Positions 14,305 through 23,346 of a DNA stretch of 64,000 nucleotides are shown piece by piece. Position numbers and translations under genes: made by a program. Source of the DNA: Deltaproteobacteria bacterium RBG_13_43_22. GTDB lineage: Bacteria > Desulfobacterota > RBG-13-43-22. A model generated the notes under the pieces. It did not search any database, was not told where the DNA came from, and worked only from the letters and a program-made list of their open reading frames with translations. Numbering within the stretch: position 1 is the first letter of the stretch; the number at the start of each line of letters is the position of its first letter. The DNA lies in contig MGQB01000031.1 in assembly GCA_001797675.1 (NCBI GenBank), positions 1 to 64,000 of the forward strand, written 5' to 3'.

Positions 14305-15912
14305 ATGAACCCGGGAAACAGGCAGGCCCATTACGGTCTGGAACATCATGGAATCAAAAACGTGGGGAACATATACTGGAATCCGCCCACCCCCGTTCTC
14401 TACGAAGAGATCGTTCGAAGGAGAGAAGGGATGATAGCCCACCTGGGGCCTATCGTCGTACGAACCGGGCATCACACCGGACGGTCGCCCAATGATAAAC
14501 GGATCGTCCGGGAAAAATCCAGTGAAGACAAGATCTGGTGGAGCCCGGTCAACGTGCCCATGAAGCCGGAAAAGTTTGAAGTCCTCTATTTCCGGATGTT
14601 GGCTTATCTCCAGGGCAAGGATATTTTTGTCCAGGACTGTTATGCCGGGGCTGATCCCAAATACCAGGTGCCGATTCGGATCATTACCGAAAGTGCCTGG
14701 CACAACCTTTTTTCCCGGAATATGTTCGTTCAGGTGAAAGACCGTTCGAAGCTGGTTTATCATGTTCCCAAATTTACCATCATCAATGTCCCCAAATTCC
14801 ATGCCATGCCTGAATTGGACGGGACCAATTCCGAGGCCTTTATCATTGTAAATTTCGGAAAGAGATTGATTTTGATCGGCGGCACCATTTACGCCGGGGA
14901 GATCAAGAAGTCCGTCTTCACCGTTTTGAATTATCTCTATCCCCAGGAAAAAGTCCTCTCCATGCACTGTTCGGCCAATGTGGGGGAGAGAGGCGATGCG
15001 GCCATCTTTTTCGGCCTGTCCGGAACGGGAAAGACCACCCTGTCCGCCGATCCGGAGCGTCTATTGATCGGCGACGACGAACACGGCTGGAGCGACAAAG
15101 GCATTTTTAACTTTGAAGGCGGATGTTATGCCAAGGTCATTCGACTTTCCCAGGAAGCCGAACCTGAAATATATGAATGCACCCGGAGGTTCGGTACCAT
15201 CCTGGAAAATGTGGGCATTGATAACGAAACCCGCCGGATCGATCTGAACGACGGCTCCTTGACGGAAAACACCCGGGCCGCCTATCCCATCAGTCATATC
15301 AACCGGGCTATTCGTTCCGGTGTGGGCGGTCATCCTGAAAATATCATTATGCTCACTTACGATGCCTTTGGCGTCTTGCCTCCGATTGCCAAGTTGACTC
15401 CGGAACAGGCCATGTATCAATTCCTTTCCGGATATACGGCCAAGGTGGCCGGGACAGAAAAAGGACTCGGAAAAGAGCCCCAGGCCACCTTCAGTACCTG
15501 TTTTGGTGCTCCCTTTATGGCCCTTCCTCCGACGGTCTACGCCGGACTTTTGGGGGAACGGATTAAAAAACATCAGGTAAAATGCTGGTTGGTCAATACT
15601 GGGATGTCCGGGGGTGTATTCGGAGTCGGGGAGCGAATCAAGATTGCCTATACCCGGGCCATGATCCGTCAGGCCTTACAGGGGAAATTGGAAGAGGTAC
15701 CCACTCAGAGCGATCCCATCTTCAGCCTTCGGGTTCCTCAATCCTGTGAAGGGGTTCCTGGGGAGATTTTGAATCCCAGATCTACGTGGGGCAAGCCCAG
15801 GGAATATGATATCAAGGCCCGTGATCTGGCTGAGAGGTTCAGAGAGAACTTCAAACAATTTGCCCCCAAGGTTTCATCCAAGGTAAGGAGTGCCGGGCCG
15901 ACCGGGAGTTAA
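14305..15912 (+). CDS. pckA: Phosphoenolpyruvate carboxykinase (ATP)
   Basis: Converts oxaloacetate and ATP to phosphoenolpyruvate, ADP and CO2 (EC 4.1.1.49), linking the TCA intermediates to gluconeogenesis, or fixing CO2 in reverse. The 535-residue length is normal for the ATP-dependent family. Visible motifs are RTGHHTGRSPNDK near the start, the P-loop GLSGTGKTTLSADP at about 236-249 and the metal-binding GDDEHGWSD at about 255. The ATG at 14305 has a GAGAGGGAG ribosome site. The gene is monocistronic, next to the tRNA-Thr island junction. Confidence 0.97.
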   Translation: MNPGNRQAHYGLEHHGIKNVGNIYWNPPTPVLYEEIVRRREGMIAHLGPIVVRTGHHTGRSPNDKRIVREKSSEDKIWWSPVNVPMKPEKFEVLYFRMLAYLQGKDIFVQDCYAGADPKYQVPIRIITESAWHNLFSRNMFVQVKDRSKLVYHVPKFTIINVPKFHAMPELDGTNSEAFIIVNFGKRLILIGGTIYAGEIKKSVFTVLNYLYPQEKVLSMHCSANVGERGDAAIFFGLSGTGKTTLSADPERLLIGDDEHGWSDKGIFNFEGGCYAKVIRLSQEAEPEIYECTRRFGTILENVGIDNETRRIDLNDGSLTENTRAAYPISHINRAIRSGVGGHPENIIMLTYDAFGVLPPIAKLTPEQAMYQFLSGYTAKVAGTEKGLGKEPQATFSTCFGAPFMALPPTVYAGLLGERIKKHQVKCWLVNTGMSGGVFGVGERIKIAYTRAMIRQALQGKLEEVPTQSDPIFSLRVPQSCEGVPGEILNPRSTWGKPREYDIKARDLAERFRENFKQFAPKVSSKVRSAGPTGS

Positions 15913-16014
15913 CCGGTAAAGCCCGTTCGTTGTTAAGCGCCGGCAAGGGGCAGGTCGTTCATCGAATTGAAGCTATCTGCTTTTCAGAAATTCGAATCCC
16001 GGGTCTTTTTCTGT

Positions 16015-16857
16015 TTATTGTAAGAATTGAGTCGTTTCTTCAAAATTTTTCAAAAGAGAGGGCATTATTTTTTTCAACAGGCCCGGTCGGGCATTAATGA
16101 TTTCCAGAGCTTTGGGATTTGGTTGAGGGATAAAATCATCTCCCGGATAGCCCAGTTCCAGCGCCCGGCACAGAATATTTCCCAGGTGGACAGCGGCCGT
16201 CAGTTCATCGTTTTCCCCCGGAATCACTCCTACCTGGTGATAGCGAATAGCCTGAATTATAGACGAGGGAAACTGCCATCTTTCAGTAATAAGCGCCCCC
16301 GTCTCAGTGTGATCCATTCCAAAAACCGTTGCCTCGGAAACCTGAAGAGATTGTCGGCATCTCTTAGAAAGGGCCAAGGCTGCTGCAAACTGATCTTCCG
16401 AAAATTCAAAAAAAACCAATTTACCAATATCATGTAAAATCCCGGTTACAAAAAAATTTTCCTGGTTGGGAAGACCCAGGGATTGCCCGATCAGCTTGGC
16501 AGCAATGCCGACCGCAATCGAATGTCCCCAAAAATCCACAGGGCGGAAATCCAACACGGCCTCTCTTTTTGTAAAAAAATCCATTACGTGGGAGGCCAAA
16601 ATTAAATTATAAATTTCATTAAACCCCAAAATGACAATGGCCCGTGAGACGGTATCGATCTGTCCTGAAAAACCATAAAAGGGCGAATTGACGATCTTTA
16701 GGACTTTAACCGTGGAGACTTGATCGCAGGCAATGATATTGGAGACATCCTCAGTCGTTGACATAGGGTCGGCCAAGATATCCACCAAAGAAGAGTAGAC
16801 CGCAGGTAACGTTGAAAATTCTTTAATATTTTCGATTATCCCATCGACCAGTATCAT
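16015..16857 (-). CDS. HDOD domain signalling protein
   Basis: A 280-residue single-domain HDOD protein, starting MILVDGIIENIKEFSTLPAV. The HDOD fold spans about 8-210 (CDQVSTVKVLKIVNSPFYGF) and retains HD-like residues GILHDIGK, though most HDOD proteins are non-catalytic. Family members act in c-di-GMP, chemotaxis and stress signalling as protein-protein modules. A response regulator lies upstream on the same strand (17561-17947), which fits a signalling neighbourhood. A strong hairpin separates it from the small gene upstream. Confidence 0.9.
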   Translation of the reverse strand: MILVDGIIENIKEFSTLPAVYSSLVDILADPMSTTEDVSNIIACDQVSTVKVLKIVNSPFYGFSGQIDTVSRAIVILGFNEIYNLILASHVMDFFTKREAVLDFRPVDFWGHSIAVGIAAKLIGQSLGLPNQENFFVTGILHDIGKLVFFEFSEDQFAAALALSKRCRQSLQVSEATVFGMDHTETGALITERWQFPSSIIQAIRYHQVGVIPGENDELTAAVHLGNILCRALELGYPGDDFIPQPNPKALEIINARPGLLKKIMPSLLKNFEETTQFLQ

Positions 16858-16887
16858 GGTAACGATTTCCTTCCGAAAAAACTATTT

Positions 16888-16929
16888 CCTTTTGTCATCC
16901 TCACCTGGTCGGGTCAGGATGACAAAAGG
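16888..16929 (-). terminator. Hairpin between the small gene and the HDOD gene
   Basis: A perfect 14-base stem, CCTTTTGTCATCCT (16888-16901) with AGGATGACAAAAGG (16916-16929). On the minus strand a T-rich stretch follows about ten bases later. It probably ends transcripts of the 16970-17212 gene. Confidence 0.55.
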
Positions 16930-16969
16930 TATATCGAAAAACATCCTTGCCGGGAGGCCAATAAAGACC

Positions 16970-17212
16970 TTATGGCAAGGAACGTTGAACAGCCTGCAGA
17001 AAGGCCAATTGGATGATTTCTTCCTCTAACGGGTTTTTGGGATGCCAAAATAGACGCTTTTTGATTCGGGACAAAGCGTATCTTTGAATTTTATCCTGCC
17101 TGGCCCGATCCCTGAATTCGATTTCCCCGTTTTCGATTAAAGTTTCTGATATTCCACAGGTTTTTACGGTTACAGGTCTTGGGAATCGTTCGCTCTCTTT
17201 TTTCATGGTCAT
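16970..17212 (-). CDS. Small hypothetical protein
   Basis: About 80 residues from ATG 17212 (MTMKKESERFPRPVTVKTCG), charged, ending IIQLAFLQAVQRSLP. A longer form from 17251 is possible. The ribosome site is weak. No family is recognised. It lies on the same strand as the HDOD gene, separated by a hairpin. Confidence 0.4.
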   Translation of the reverse strand: MTMKKESERFPRPVTVKTCGISETLIENGEIEFRDRARQDKIQRYALSRIKKRLFWHPKNPLEEEIIQLAFLQAVQRSLP

Positions 17213-17560
17213 TGGTCCCAATCGGTTGAATATCGTTTCTGCCAATACCACCTTCCCGGTTCAAGGGCTACTCAGAGAACCGAGATTGCCCCCGGTGCTT
17301 TCCACGAAAAAAATTACGGTTATGATATTAGTTATCGGGATTTTTTCGGAAAAAATTAAGAAAATTGTTCGGGTTTGGGAATATTTTTAGGAAGGAAGGA
17401 AAACAGGTTCAAATTTGGGGTGTAAATATGAAAACAGGGCCTTGGGATTCCAAGATTCGAGGGTTCGTTTGGGTGTTTTTTTTTAGAAAGATACAATCTC
17501 TTTCCCTGGAATCCTTATTGAATCCTCGACCCCTTTCTTTCGACCGATTCGGTGAAACAA
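17213..17560. other. Spacer without recognised genes
   Basis: AT-rich with several poly-T/poly-A runs. Short open frames exist but have no coding character. I see no RNA gene or repeat from the other families. Confidence 0.4.
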
Positions 17561-17947
17561 TTATCCCTTCAGTAATTGATCGATTCGATTGACCAACGAT
17601 TGGGTGTTCACTGGTTTCTGAAAGAAGTCATCGGCAAGAGTTTCCATCCCTCCCCTGAGGGTATAGGTGGTCGTTGTGATATGATCCCCTATTGCGGTCA
17701 ACAGGATGATCGGGATCTCTTTGAAGAAGGCGTCCTTTTTGAGCTCATTACAAACGGCATATCCATCCTTGTCAGGCATCATGACGTCCAGAACGATCAG
17801 ATCCGGTCTTTCCTTCCGGGCTTTTTCCAAACCTTCGATTCCACCATAAGCAAGGATGGGAACAAAGCCCTTGGCCTCAAGCATCATACTGACGGTTTCC
17901 ACCAGATCCGGATCGTCATCAACGATTAGGATTCTCTTTTTCTCCAT
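17561..17947 (-). CDS. Stand-alone response regulator receiver
   Basis: A single receiver domain of about 128 residues from ATG 17947 (MEKKRILIVDDDPDLVETVS). Key residues are present: the acidic pair in VDDDP, the phosphoacceptor Asp in LIVLDVMMPDKDG, Thr in ILLTAIGD and Lys in DDFFQKPV. There is no output domain, so it signals by protein interaction or phosphorelay. The start has little ribosome site; a TTG at 17959 is the alternative. The last helix (LVNRIDQLLKG) is complete. Confidence 0.92.
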   Translation of the reverse strand: MEKKRILIVDDDPDLVETVSMMLEAKGFVPILAYGGIEGLEKARKERPDLIVLDVMMPDKDGYAVCNELKKDAFFKEIPIILLTAIGDHITTTTYTLRGGMETLADDFFQKPVNTQSLVNRIDQLLKG

Positions 17948-17987
17948 ACAACTTGTCAACCGAGGTCTCGATTTTCCTAAAAATTAC

Positions 17988-18064
17988 TGGTGCCCCCGGC
18001 GAGACTTGAACTCACGGCCTACAGATTAGGAATCTGCCGCTCTATCCACCTGAGCTACGGGGGC
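17988..18064 (-). tRNA. tRNA-Arg (anticodon CCT)
   Basis: Acceptor GCCCCCG pairs with CGGGGGC. The D arm GCTCAGGTGGATAGAGC, anticodon stem GCAGA/TCTGT around TTCCTAA and T arm GAGTTCAAGTCTC are present, with encoded CCA. It reads AGG codons. Confidence 0.95.
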
Positions 18065-18110
18065 ATGATTCAAATATAATCAATTTGGGGAGAGAACTCA
18101 ACAAGAAATT

Positions 18111-18212
18111 AGAATTCAGAACTCAGAATTCAGAATCCAGAATCCAGAATGACTTCTTAATCTTTTTATCGTCTCTCCTTATTCTGAATTCTGACTCCTG
18201 GCTCCTGAATTC
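18111..18212. repeat. Degenerate ATTCTGAATTC word repeats
   Basis: Tandem, imperfect copies of CAGAATTCAGAACTCAGAAT on the left and their complement TTCTGAATTCTGACTCCTGG on the right form an inverted pair between the tRNA-Arg and the MBL gene. The right half recurs at 46985-47020. Confidence 0.6.
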
Positions 18213-18218
18213 CAGAAA

Positions 18219-19115
18219 TCAAGACAAACTTTTCAGATAACCCACAAAACCGGCGATACTGTTGGCCATGAAGAACCGTTCCCTTTGTTGAGACAGGATA
18301 TCCATCTGTTGAAAACAGGCCAATAAGGGGTCTTTTTCTAAAAGAATCTCAATTGCCCGTTCCACCACCTTGTTTGAACCGGACCGAAGGATTTCGGTAA
18401 TCAGTTCTTTCCAGCGAAAGAGCTGCTCACGATATAATTTGAGGATTTCCTGACTGCTGGGATAAATTCCGGTATGGCTGAAATAGATGGCCCGATCTTC
18501 TAAGGCCAGCATCTTGTCTACACTGCCTACGGTTTGTTCAAAGAAAAACCGAGGCGGGGTGGGGGGACGAAGATATTTTTTCCCCCCGAAAGAAAGAAAA
18601 ACTCCGGCCGATTCTCCGCAAAATAAAAAATCCTGATAACAAAAACTCAAATGAAACGGGGCATGACCCGGGGTCTCCAGGATGGATAGCCCTTCCAGGG
18701 CCATATCCTCCTGGGATATAAAACAGTCTTTTGCCACCGGGTCTATGGGGCCGTAGGCGATGGCCTTCTCGCCCAATGTGGCCAGACTTCCTTCCCAGAG
18801 CCTGGTGGGATCAATTAAGTGTGGGATTGCTCGGGCAGGAGCCACGACCTTGGCAGTCGGGAATTCTACTAAAAAAGGGGCCAAGCCTCCGGCATGGTCT
18901 ATATGGATATGGGTCAGCCAAACATAGTCGACTTTATTAATTTCCTTTTCATTAAGTTGGTTTATTAACGAATCGACCGAAGCCCTTGGGCCGACATCCA
19001 CAACGATGGTCGGGTTGCCTTGAATAACCCAAGCCTGGATAAATTGTTCCCACCCCGGGATCTTCTGGGGGAGTTCAAGGGAAAAAGGAGAAGATGATAT
19101 CAATTTTGCCGTCAT
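18219..19115 (-). CDS. MBL-fold metallohydrolase
   Basis: A 298-residue metallo-beta-lactamase-fold hydrolase. The metal ligands are visible: HIHIDHAGG, then His in ETPGHAPFHLS, Asp/Glu near LFCGESAG and His in YFSHTG. The helical C-terminus (about 230-298) is typical of the glyoxalase II / hydrolase group. Substrate cannot be read from sequence. No ribosome site is evident before ATG 19115, so the start is uncertain by a few codons. Convergent word repeats lie downstream and repeat C upstream. Confidence 0.9.
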   Translation of the reverse strand: MTAKLISSSPFSLELPQKIPGWEQFIQAWVIQGNPTIVVDVGPRASVDSLINQLNEKEINKVDYVWLTHIHIDHAGGLAPFLVEFPTAKVVAPARAIPHLIDPTRLWEGSLATLGEKAIAYGPIDPVAKDCFISQEDMALEGLSILETPGHAPFHLSFCYQDFLFCGESAGVFLSFGGKKYLRPPTPPRFFFEQTVGSVDKMLALEDRAIYFSHTGIYPSSQEILKLYREQLFRWKELITEILRSGSNKVVERAIEILLEKDPLLACFQQMDILSQQRERFFMANSIAGFVGYLKSLS

Positions 19116-19156
19116 GTGAAAAGTTATATCCCGTGTACAGGGGCTGAGGGATCCTC

Positions 19157-19336
19157 TTTCCCGAGTTGTCCAAAAGGTAATCCCTCGCCCAACCCCGGTC
19201 CAAAAGCCCAGTTGATCGGAAACAGAGATTATTGCTAAGCCAATTTCCAGTTTGGGTGTAGACCTGCGCCAATAACACCACCCAAGTCTTGGCCCGGCAA
19301 AGAAGGTCCTGGCCTAAAAGTGGACAACCCGGGAAA
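19157..19336. repeat. Repeat family C, copy 1
   Basis: A 180-base unit bounded by an inverted pair, TTTCCCGAGTTGTCCA and TGGACAACCCGGGAAA. Inside, AAAAGGTAA, TCGCCCAA and GGCCCGGCAAAGAAGG are shared with the copy at 43658-43913. The paired ends differ between copies but stay complementary, suggesting a folded structure. Confidence 0.6.
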
Positions 19337-19370
19337 AAGAACCTCCCGGCCCCCACTTTTTACGAGACCA

Positions 19371-20012
19371 TCACTCCTTAACATTCAAAAGCAAACGCCA
19401 ACCGGTCAGGTTAATCATGGCCCAGATAACATCCAGAGGCAGATGCCGGTGAATACTGCTGTCGAAATTGATGGTTATTTGAGAAGGAAACTCCTCATCT
19501 TCAACGTAAAGGATATATTCGACCGGGATTCGGGGAAGGACCAAGAGTTCAAAAGAGGCATCTCCTAATCCGGTTTCTCGTCCGCCTAGGCTGAGGGCGG
19601 TTTGAAGAAAGCCTTTGGGGTCTTTCCCGAATTTTTTTTCCAAAGGTTCTTTAAGAAGGGCATGGGGCCCGCGAAAAAACAGTTCCCCGCCGGGAATCTC
19701 CCTTTCATGGATCTTCTTTTCAACAATCGGTATATTCTGCGCTTGGATTAAATATACCAAGAGGATCAGGTATTCCTGAAAACTCAGGTTTTTTTCGGGG
19801 TCGTCCTCTCTCCGGATTCGGTTTTCTCCGGGGTGGCAAAAATAAATCCGATTTAAAAAAGGAATTCGGTATCCCTGTTCGGGATGAAATGAGACCAAAG
19901 CCCTTTGACAGACTTCTTGAGGGTCCAGTGCCTGCAGTTCCTGCCAATAGTGTTCGGGGATGTGCCGGCTTTCCCTGAATAAAGAAATGGTATTGGGATC
20001 TACAGGGGGCAT
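19371..20012 (-). CDS. DUF3786 domain protein
   Basis: A 213-residue protein whose C-terminal half fits DUF3786: FELLVLPRIPVEYILYVEDE, then FPSQITINFDSSIHRHLPLD and VIWAMINLTGWRL. Family members occur in anaerobes, often near corrinoid or one-carbon enzymes, without a firm function. It starts ATG 20012 and lies six bases after the end of the accA-accD fusion, so the two are probably one operon. Confidence 0.8.
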   Translation of the reverse strand: MPPVDPNTISLFRESRHIPEHYWQELQALDPQEVCQRALVSFHPEQGYRIPFLNRIYFCHPGENRIRREDDPEKNLSFQEYLILLVYLIQAQNIPIVEKKIHEREIPGGELFFRGPHALLKEPLEKKFGKDPKGFLQTALSLGGRETGLGDASFELLVLPRIPVEYILYVEDEEFPSQITINFDSSIHRHLPLDVIWAMINLTGWRLLLNVKE

Positions 20013-20018
20013 GGGTTT

Positions 20019-21827
20019 TTACTTGGGCAGGGTTTTCTGAAAAAACTCGAGATATTTAACGAGTTCCCGTTTGAAATCTTTTCGTTCCGTTACCTGATGA
20101 ATTCCACGGATATCAAAAAAATAGTCCTGGTAATAATAAATCAGCCCCGATAATTGTTGGAGAGAATTGGACCGGATCAGGCTTTCATCCACTTCAAACC
20201 CACGGGACTCCATGACCCGGGGGCCGGTAAAAATCACCAGGGCATTGGGTTCGGCCAGGATGACGTCTCCCAAAGAGGCATAGCTGGCTATGGCTCCGCC
20301 GGTTGATGGGTCGCCAAGAATGGAGATAAAGGGCAGACCTTGGCGCTTTAAGCGGTGAACCCCGGCGATGGTCTTGACCATTTGCATCAAGGCCAGGATC
20401 CCCTCGTACAATCTGGCCCCTCCGGAACAACAAAGACTGATAAAGGGGTATTTTTTTTCAATGGCCAGTTCAATCGCTCGATTAAACTTTTCCCCAAAGG
20501 CCACCCCCATGGAACCGCCGCTGAAATAAAACTCTGAAATGGCCAGTATGACCGGTTGCCCAAAAATAAGCGCTTCGCCGGTAACCAGAGATTCGTTGAA
20601 GTGAGAACGTTGCCTCTCCAGAGATTCCCGGTAATAACCGGTAATCGATTGATCGTCCAAAAGACTGTCAACCGTTAAATTTCGGTTTATTTCGAAAAAG
20701 GTTTCGGGATCGGTGAGACATTCGATCCAGCCCCCGGCATCCAGGATGTTCTGTCGATTACAATAAGGGCACACCTGAAAATTCTTCAAGTATTCCTCTA
20801 GTTTGATTAAACGGCCGCAGCCACCGGAAGGTTTTGGGCTTCTTTCCTGGCCGCAGCGTATATATTCCTGATTCAATTCCAAGGGTTCGCTGCCGGCATA
20901 GTCGTCCGGGATTTGGGTCTGGCTGTTATAGGTGACCACCTGGATGTCCGGCGGAACCTTGTAAAAAAAATCCTTGATGGGTTTTTCTAAAATTTTTTTC
21001 AGTTCATGGAGTTTTCCATGGTGGCGGGGCATTCCATAGGCCAAGGCCCTCTTTTCCCGGTGCTCCAGGAGTTTTTTAATCTTGGTATGAAAAAGGTCTC
21101 TAAAGGATCGTTGCAGATAATGTTCAATCGGGGCGGCAAATCCTTTCACATCTTTAATATCTTCGGGTACGGGGAGGATCTGATCAATCACTCCTAATTT
21201 TCTTAGATCATGGGCCGTTGGTTTGGAGATCAACAGGGCCTCCCGGATTCGCGAATCGTCCCGAAAAATAATCGAGGCCATGGATTCGGGAGGGGCCGTG
21301 GCATACAAAGCGTCTTCAAACTGGGCCCGGCGGTCGGTTACCTGAAGGGCCAGGGCCCCTCCGCTTCCCCCTTCTCCGATGACTATGGAGATCGTCCGAA
21401 TCGGAATGGTCAAAAATTCATAGATAAGATGACTGATGAAATAGGCCTGAAACCGTCGGGCCGAGGTCATGGAAATATCGGCCCCGTAGGTGTCAATTAA
21501 ACAAAGGATAGCCAGTTCATTGGGATCCATGGTCCGGGCCTGTTTCAGGATTCCCAGGATTTGGGAATGTTCATCCGCTGACAACATCCCCAGATTAAGC
21601 TTCTTGGCATTTTCGGGATTCCGTAATTTTTCCAGGGTCGGTTTTTCCTGTCCGATAACCAAGACCCGCTTTTCGAGATATTTGGCCTCTCCGCAGATCA
21701 AGGATTCCCCGGTCGGTGAAAACGGCTTAAAATGGGTAAAGAGGGTTTGAATGAGGTGTGAAGATCTCGGGCGGAAGGGATTGCGCGTTCGGCGTTTAAA
21801 TGTTTCGACGATATCTTCTTCTTTCAT
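20019..21827 (-). CDS. accA-accD: Acetyl-CoA carboxylase carboxyltransferase, alpha-beta fusion
   Basis: A 602-residue fusion of both carboxyltransferase subunits, which move the carboxyl group from carboxybiotin to acetyl-CoA to make malonyl-CoA for fatty acid synthesis. The alpha part is N-terminal (about 30-280, with GEGGSGGALALQ at 151). The beta part follows (about 315-600, with SGGARLYEGILALMQM and GDPSTGGAIAS). The beta zinc finger has Cys325, Cys337, Cys353 and Cys356; the first pair is spread out (CGQERSPKPSGGCG) instead of C-x2-C. Biotin carboxylase and carrier genes are not in the window. The start is ATG 21827 on the minus strand. Confidence 0.92.
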   Translation of the reverse strand: MKEEDIVETFKRRTRNPFRPRSSHLIQTLFTHFKPFSPTGESLICGEAKYLEKRVLVIGQEKPTLEKLRNPENAKKLNLGMLSADEHSQILGILKQARTMDPNELAILCLIDTYGADISMTSARRFQAYFISHLIYEFLTIPIRTISIVIGEGGSGGALALQVTDRRAQFEDALYATAPPESMASIIFRDDSRIREALLISKPTAHDLRKLGVIDQILPVPEDIKDVKGFAAPIEHYLQRSFRDLFHTKIKKLLEHREKRALAYGMPRHHGKLHELKKILEKPIKDFFYKVPPDIQVVTYNSQTQIPDDYAGSEPLELNQEYIRCGQERSPKPSGGCGRLIKLEEYLKNFQVCPYCNRQNILDAGGWIECLTDPETFFEINRNLTVDSLLDDQSITGYYRESLERQRSHFNESLVTGEALIFGQPVILAISEFYFSGGSMGVAFGEKFNRAIELAIEKKYPFISLCCSGGARLYEGILALMQMVKTIAGVHRLKRQGLPFISILGDPSTGGAIASYASLGDVILAEPNALVIFTGPRVMESRGFEVDESLIRSNSLQQLSGLIYYYQDYFFDIRGIHQVTERKDFKRELVKYLEFFQKTLPK

Positions 21828-21973
21828 TAGGAGACCCTTTCCAATTTCTCAATGCCGGAGTTATATTTATATCTAAAAAACAACAACCAAGTCAAGGATA
21901 AATGAAAACCATCTTTCAATTATAAAATTTCCTTGCAAGATTTATTACTTCTACCTATAATAAAACAGTCATG

Positions 21974-22050
21974 GTGAGTGTAGCTCAGTCGGTTAGAGCA
22001 CCAGGTTGTGGCCCTGGGGGTCGAGGGTTCGAGTCCCTTCACTCACCCCA
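21974..22050 (+). tRNA. tRNA-His (anticodon GTG)
   Basis: Acceptor GTGAGTG pairs with CACTCAC, the D arm GCTCAGTCGGTTAGAGC, anticodon stem CCAGG/CCTGG around TTGTGGC and T arm GGGTTCGAGTCCC are present, with encoded CCA. The base before the acceptor (G21974/G21973) can supply the His-specific G-1 opposite C73. Confidence 0.95.
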
Positions 22051-22149
22051 ATAGAAAAAAGGTCGGTTGACCTCAACGGACTAAATATCAAGGAAGATCT
22101 ATTCAATCTCAACCTCTTGTTATCGGCAATACAAAATTAAAAGCACTTA

Positions 22150-22794
22150 ATGAAAAAATTCTTTCTGCTTCTTTTGGTATTACCGGTAATAGTTCTTTCC
22201 TGTAGCGGCGGCGGATCATCTTCCGGAGGCGGCAGTTCTTCCGCAGATTATCAATTCCTTTTTGAACACAATGCTAAAGAGTTGGATGGACATACTATCC
22301 GTTGGGAATCTAATACGATCAAGGTATATACCGGCGGTATATCCGGAGCTGAATCGGCTATCAATCGTTGGGCTGGTCCGGTCAATTTTAACTTTGTGAG
22401 TTCTCCTCCCTCGGATGGGGTTTCCTTTAGTTTTACCAGTTCGGGTAGTTACTGCGGTGTAACGAATACTTATTATTTAAATTCCGGAAGGATTACGCAG
22501 GCCGTGGTGCAGATTGAAACCAACCAGATTTTTTGTCGGGGAGGTCTTGATAATACGGTAACCCATGAAATGGGCCATGCCCTTGGATTTTTCGGTCATA
22601 CCGCCGATGGCGGGCTTATGGATCCTGACGGGGGTAATTCCAATATCACCTCGCCAGTTCAGAACTTTATGAACCTCCTTTATTCAAATCCTTACGGCTA
22701 TACTATCACTCCTGTTCCTTCTTTGAAAGCAAAGATGATAGGCGTTCGATACCAGACGAACGGCAACCAAGTTTTTGTCAGGGTGGATTATTGA
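22150..22794 (+). CDS. Matrixin-like zinc metalloprotease lipoprotein
   Basis: A 214-residue secreted lipoprotein. A signal peptide ends in a lipobox with Cys18 (VIVLSC), followed by a Gly/Ser linker. The catalytic motif HEMGHALGFFGH starts at residue 139 and matches HExxHxxGxxH of metzincins. The Met-turn follows (GGLMDPD). It is probably anchored to the outer membrane or surface and cleaves proteins outside the cytoplasm. The small size means little more than the catalytic domain. It overlaps the next gene by one base, suggesting a joint role. Confidence 0.88.
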   Translation: MKKFFLLLLVLPVIVLSCSGGGSSSGGGSSSADYQFLFEHNAKELDGHTIRWESNTIKVYTGGISGAESAINRWAGPVNFNFVSSPPSDGVSFSFTSSGSYCGVTNTYYLNSGRITQAVVQIETNQIFCRGGLDNTVTHEMGHALGFFGHTADGGLMDPDGGNSNITSPVQNFMNLLYSNPYGYTITPVPSLKAKMIGVRYQTNGNQVFVRVDY

Positions 22795-23225
22795 TGAGAT
22801 CGCTGTTTCTTTTCTTTCTGTTCTTTTTTTTAATTGCCTTTGGAACGGCCTCCAAGGAGATCCCAAAAAGATCCAATCCGTCCGGGGTTAATGTTATGGT
22901 TCATGATGTTCCCTGTGAAGAAGTTAAAGACAGGCTTCTCAGGGAATGTAAAAACCAACAACTCCCTTTTGTTTGGGCTGACAAAGATCGAGGGCTCCTA
23001 TCCATCGGGCCCTTGAACACCACCCCTTTGCCCTTAGACCCTTTTATAAAGATGGAAGAGAAGTCTCAGTTGGAAATAAGATGTCTTGATCCCCTGACCA
23101 CACGAATTTCTCTTCAGATTCAATTACGAGGTTTAATGTCGGATAATCAATGGTTGGAGGTCAAAGACCCGGAAACCTTGAACGCCTATGGGAAACGGTT
23201 TTTAGATAGACTCATCATTTACTGA
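22794..23225 (+). CDS. Secreted hypothetical protein, partner of the metalloprotease
   Basis: A 143-residue protein with an N-terminal signal segment (RSLFLFFLFFFLIAFGTA). The mature part has alternating beta-like stretches (VNVMVHDVPCEEVKDRLLRE, RISLQIQLRG) resembling small periplasmic or lipoprotein-like folds. ATG 22794 overlaps the TGA of the protease gene, so translation is coupled. It may be an inhibitor or chaperone of the protease; this is inferred from position only. Confidence 0.6.
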   Translation: MRSLFLFFLFFFLIAFGTASKEIPKRSNPSGVNVMVHDVPCEEVKDRLLRECKNQQLPFVWADKDRGLLSIGPLNTTPLPLDPFIKMEEKSQLEIRCLDPLTTRISLQIQLRGLMSDNQWLEVKDPETLNAYGKRFLDRLIIY

Positions 23226-23346
23226 TGTGCCGTTTTTCTGTGGACAGGCGATCAGGAAGCCAGGTCATTCATTATTTCCTTCTGCCAACCCCATATTCAC
23301 TCTTCCCGGTCATCCGTGTTCATGTTTTTCTGAAAGGGTAAGTTTT

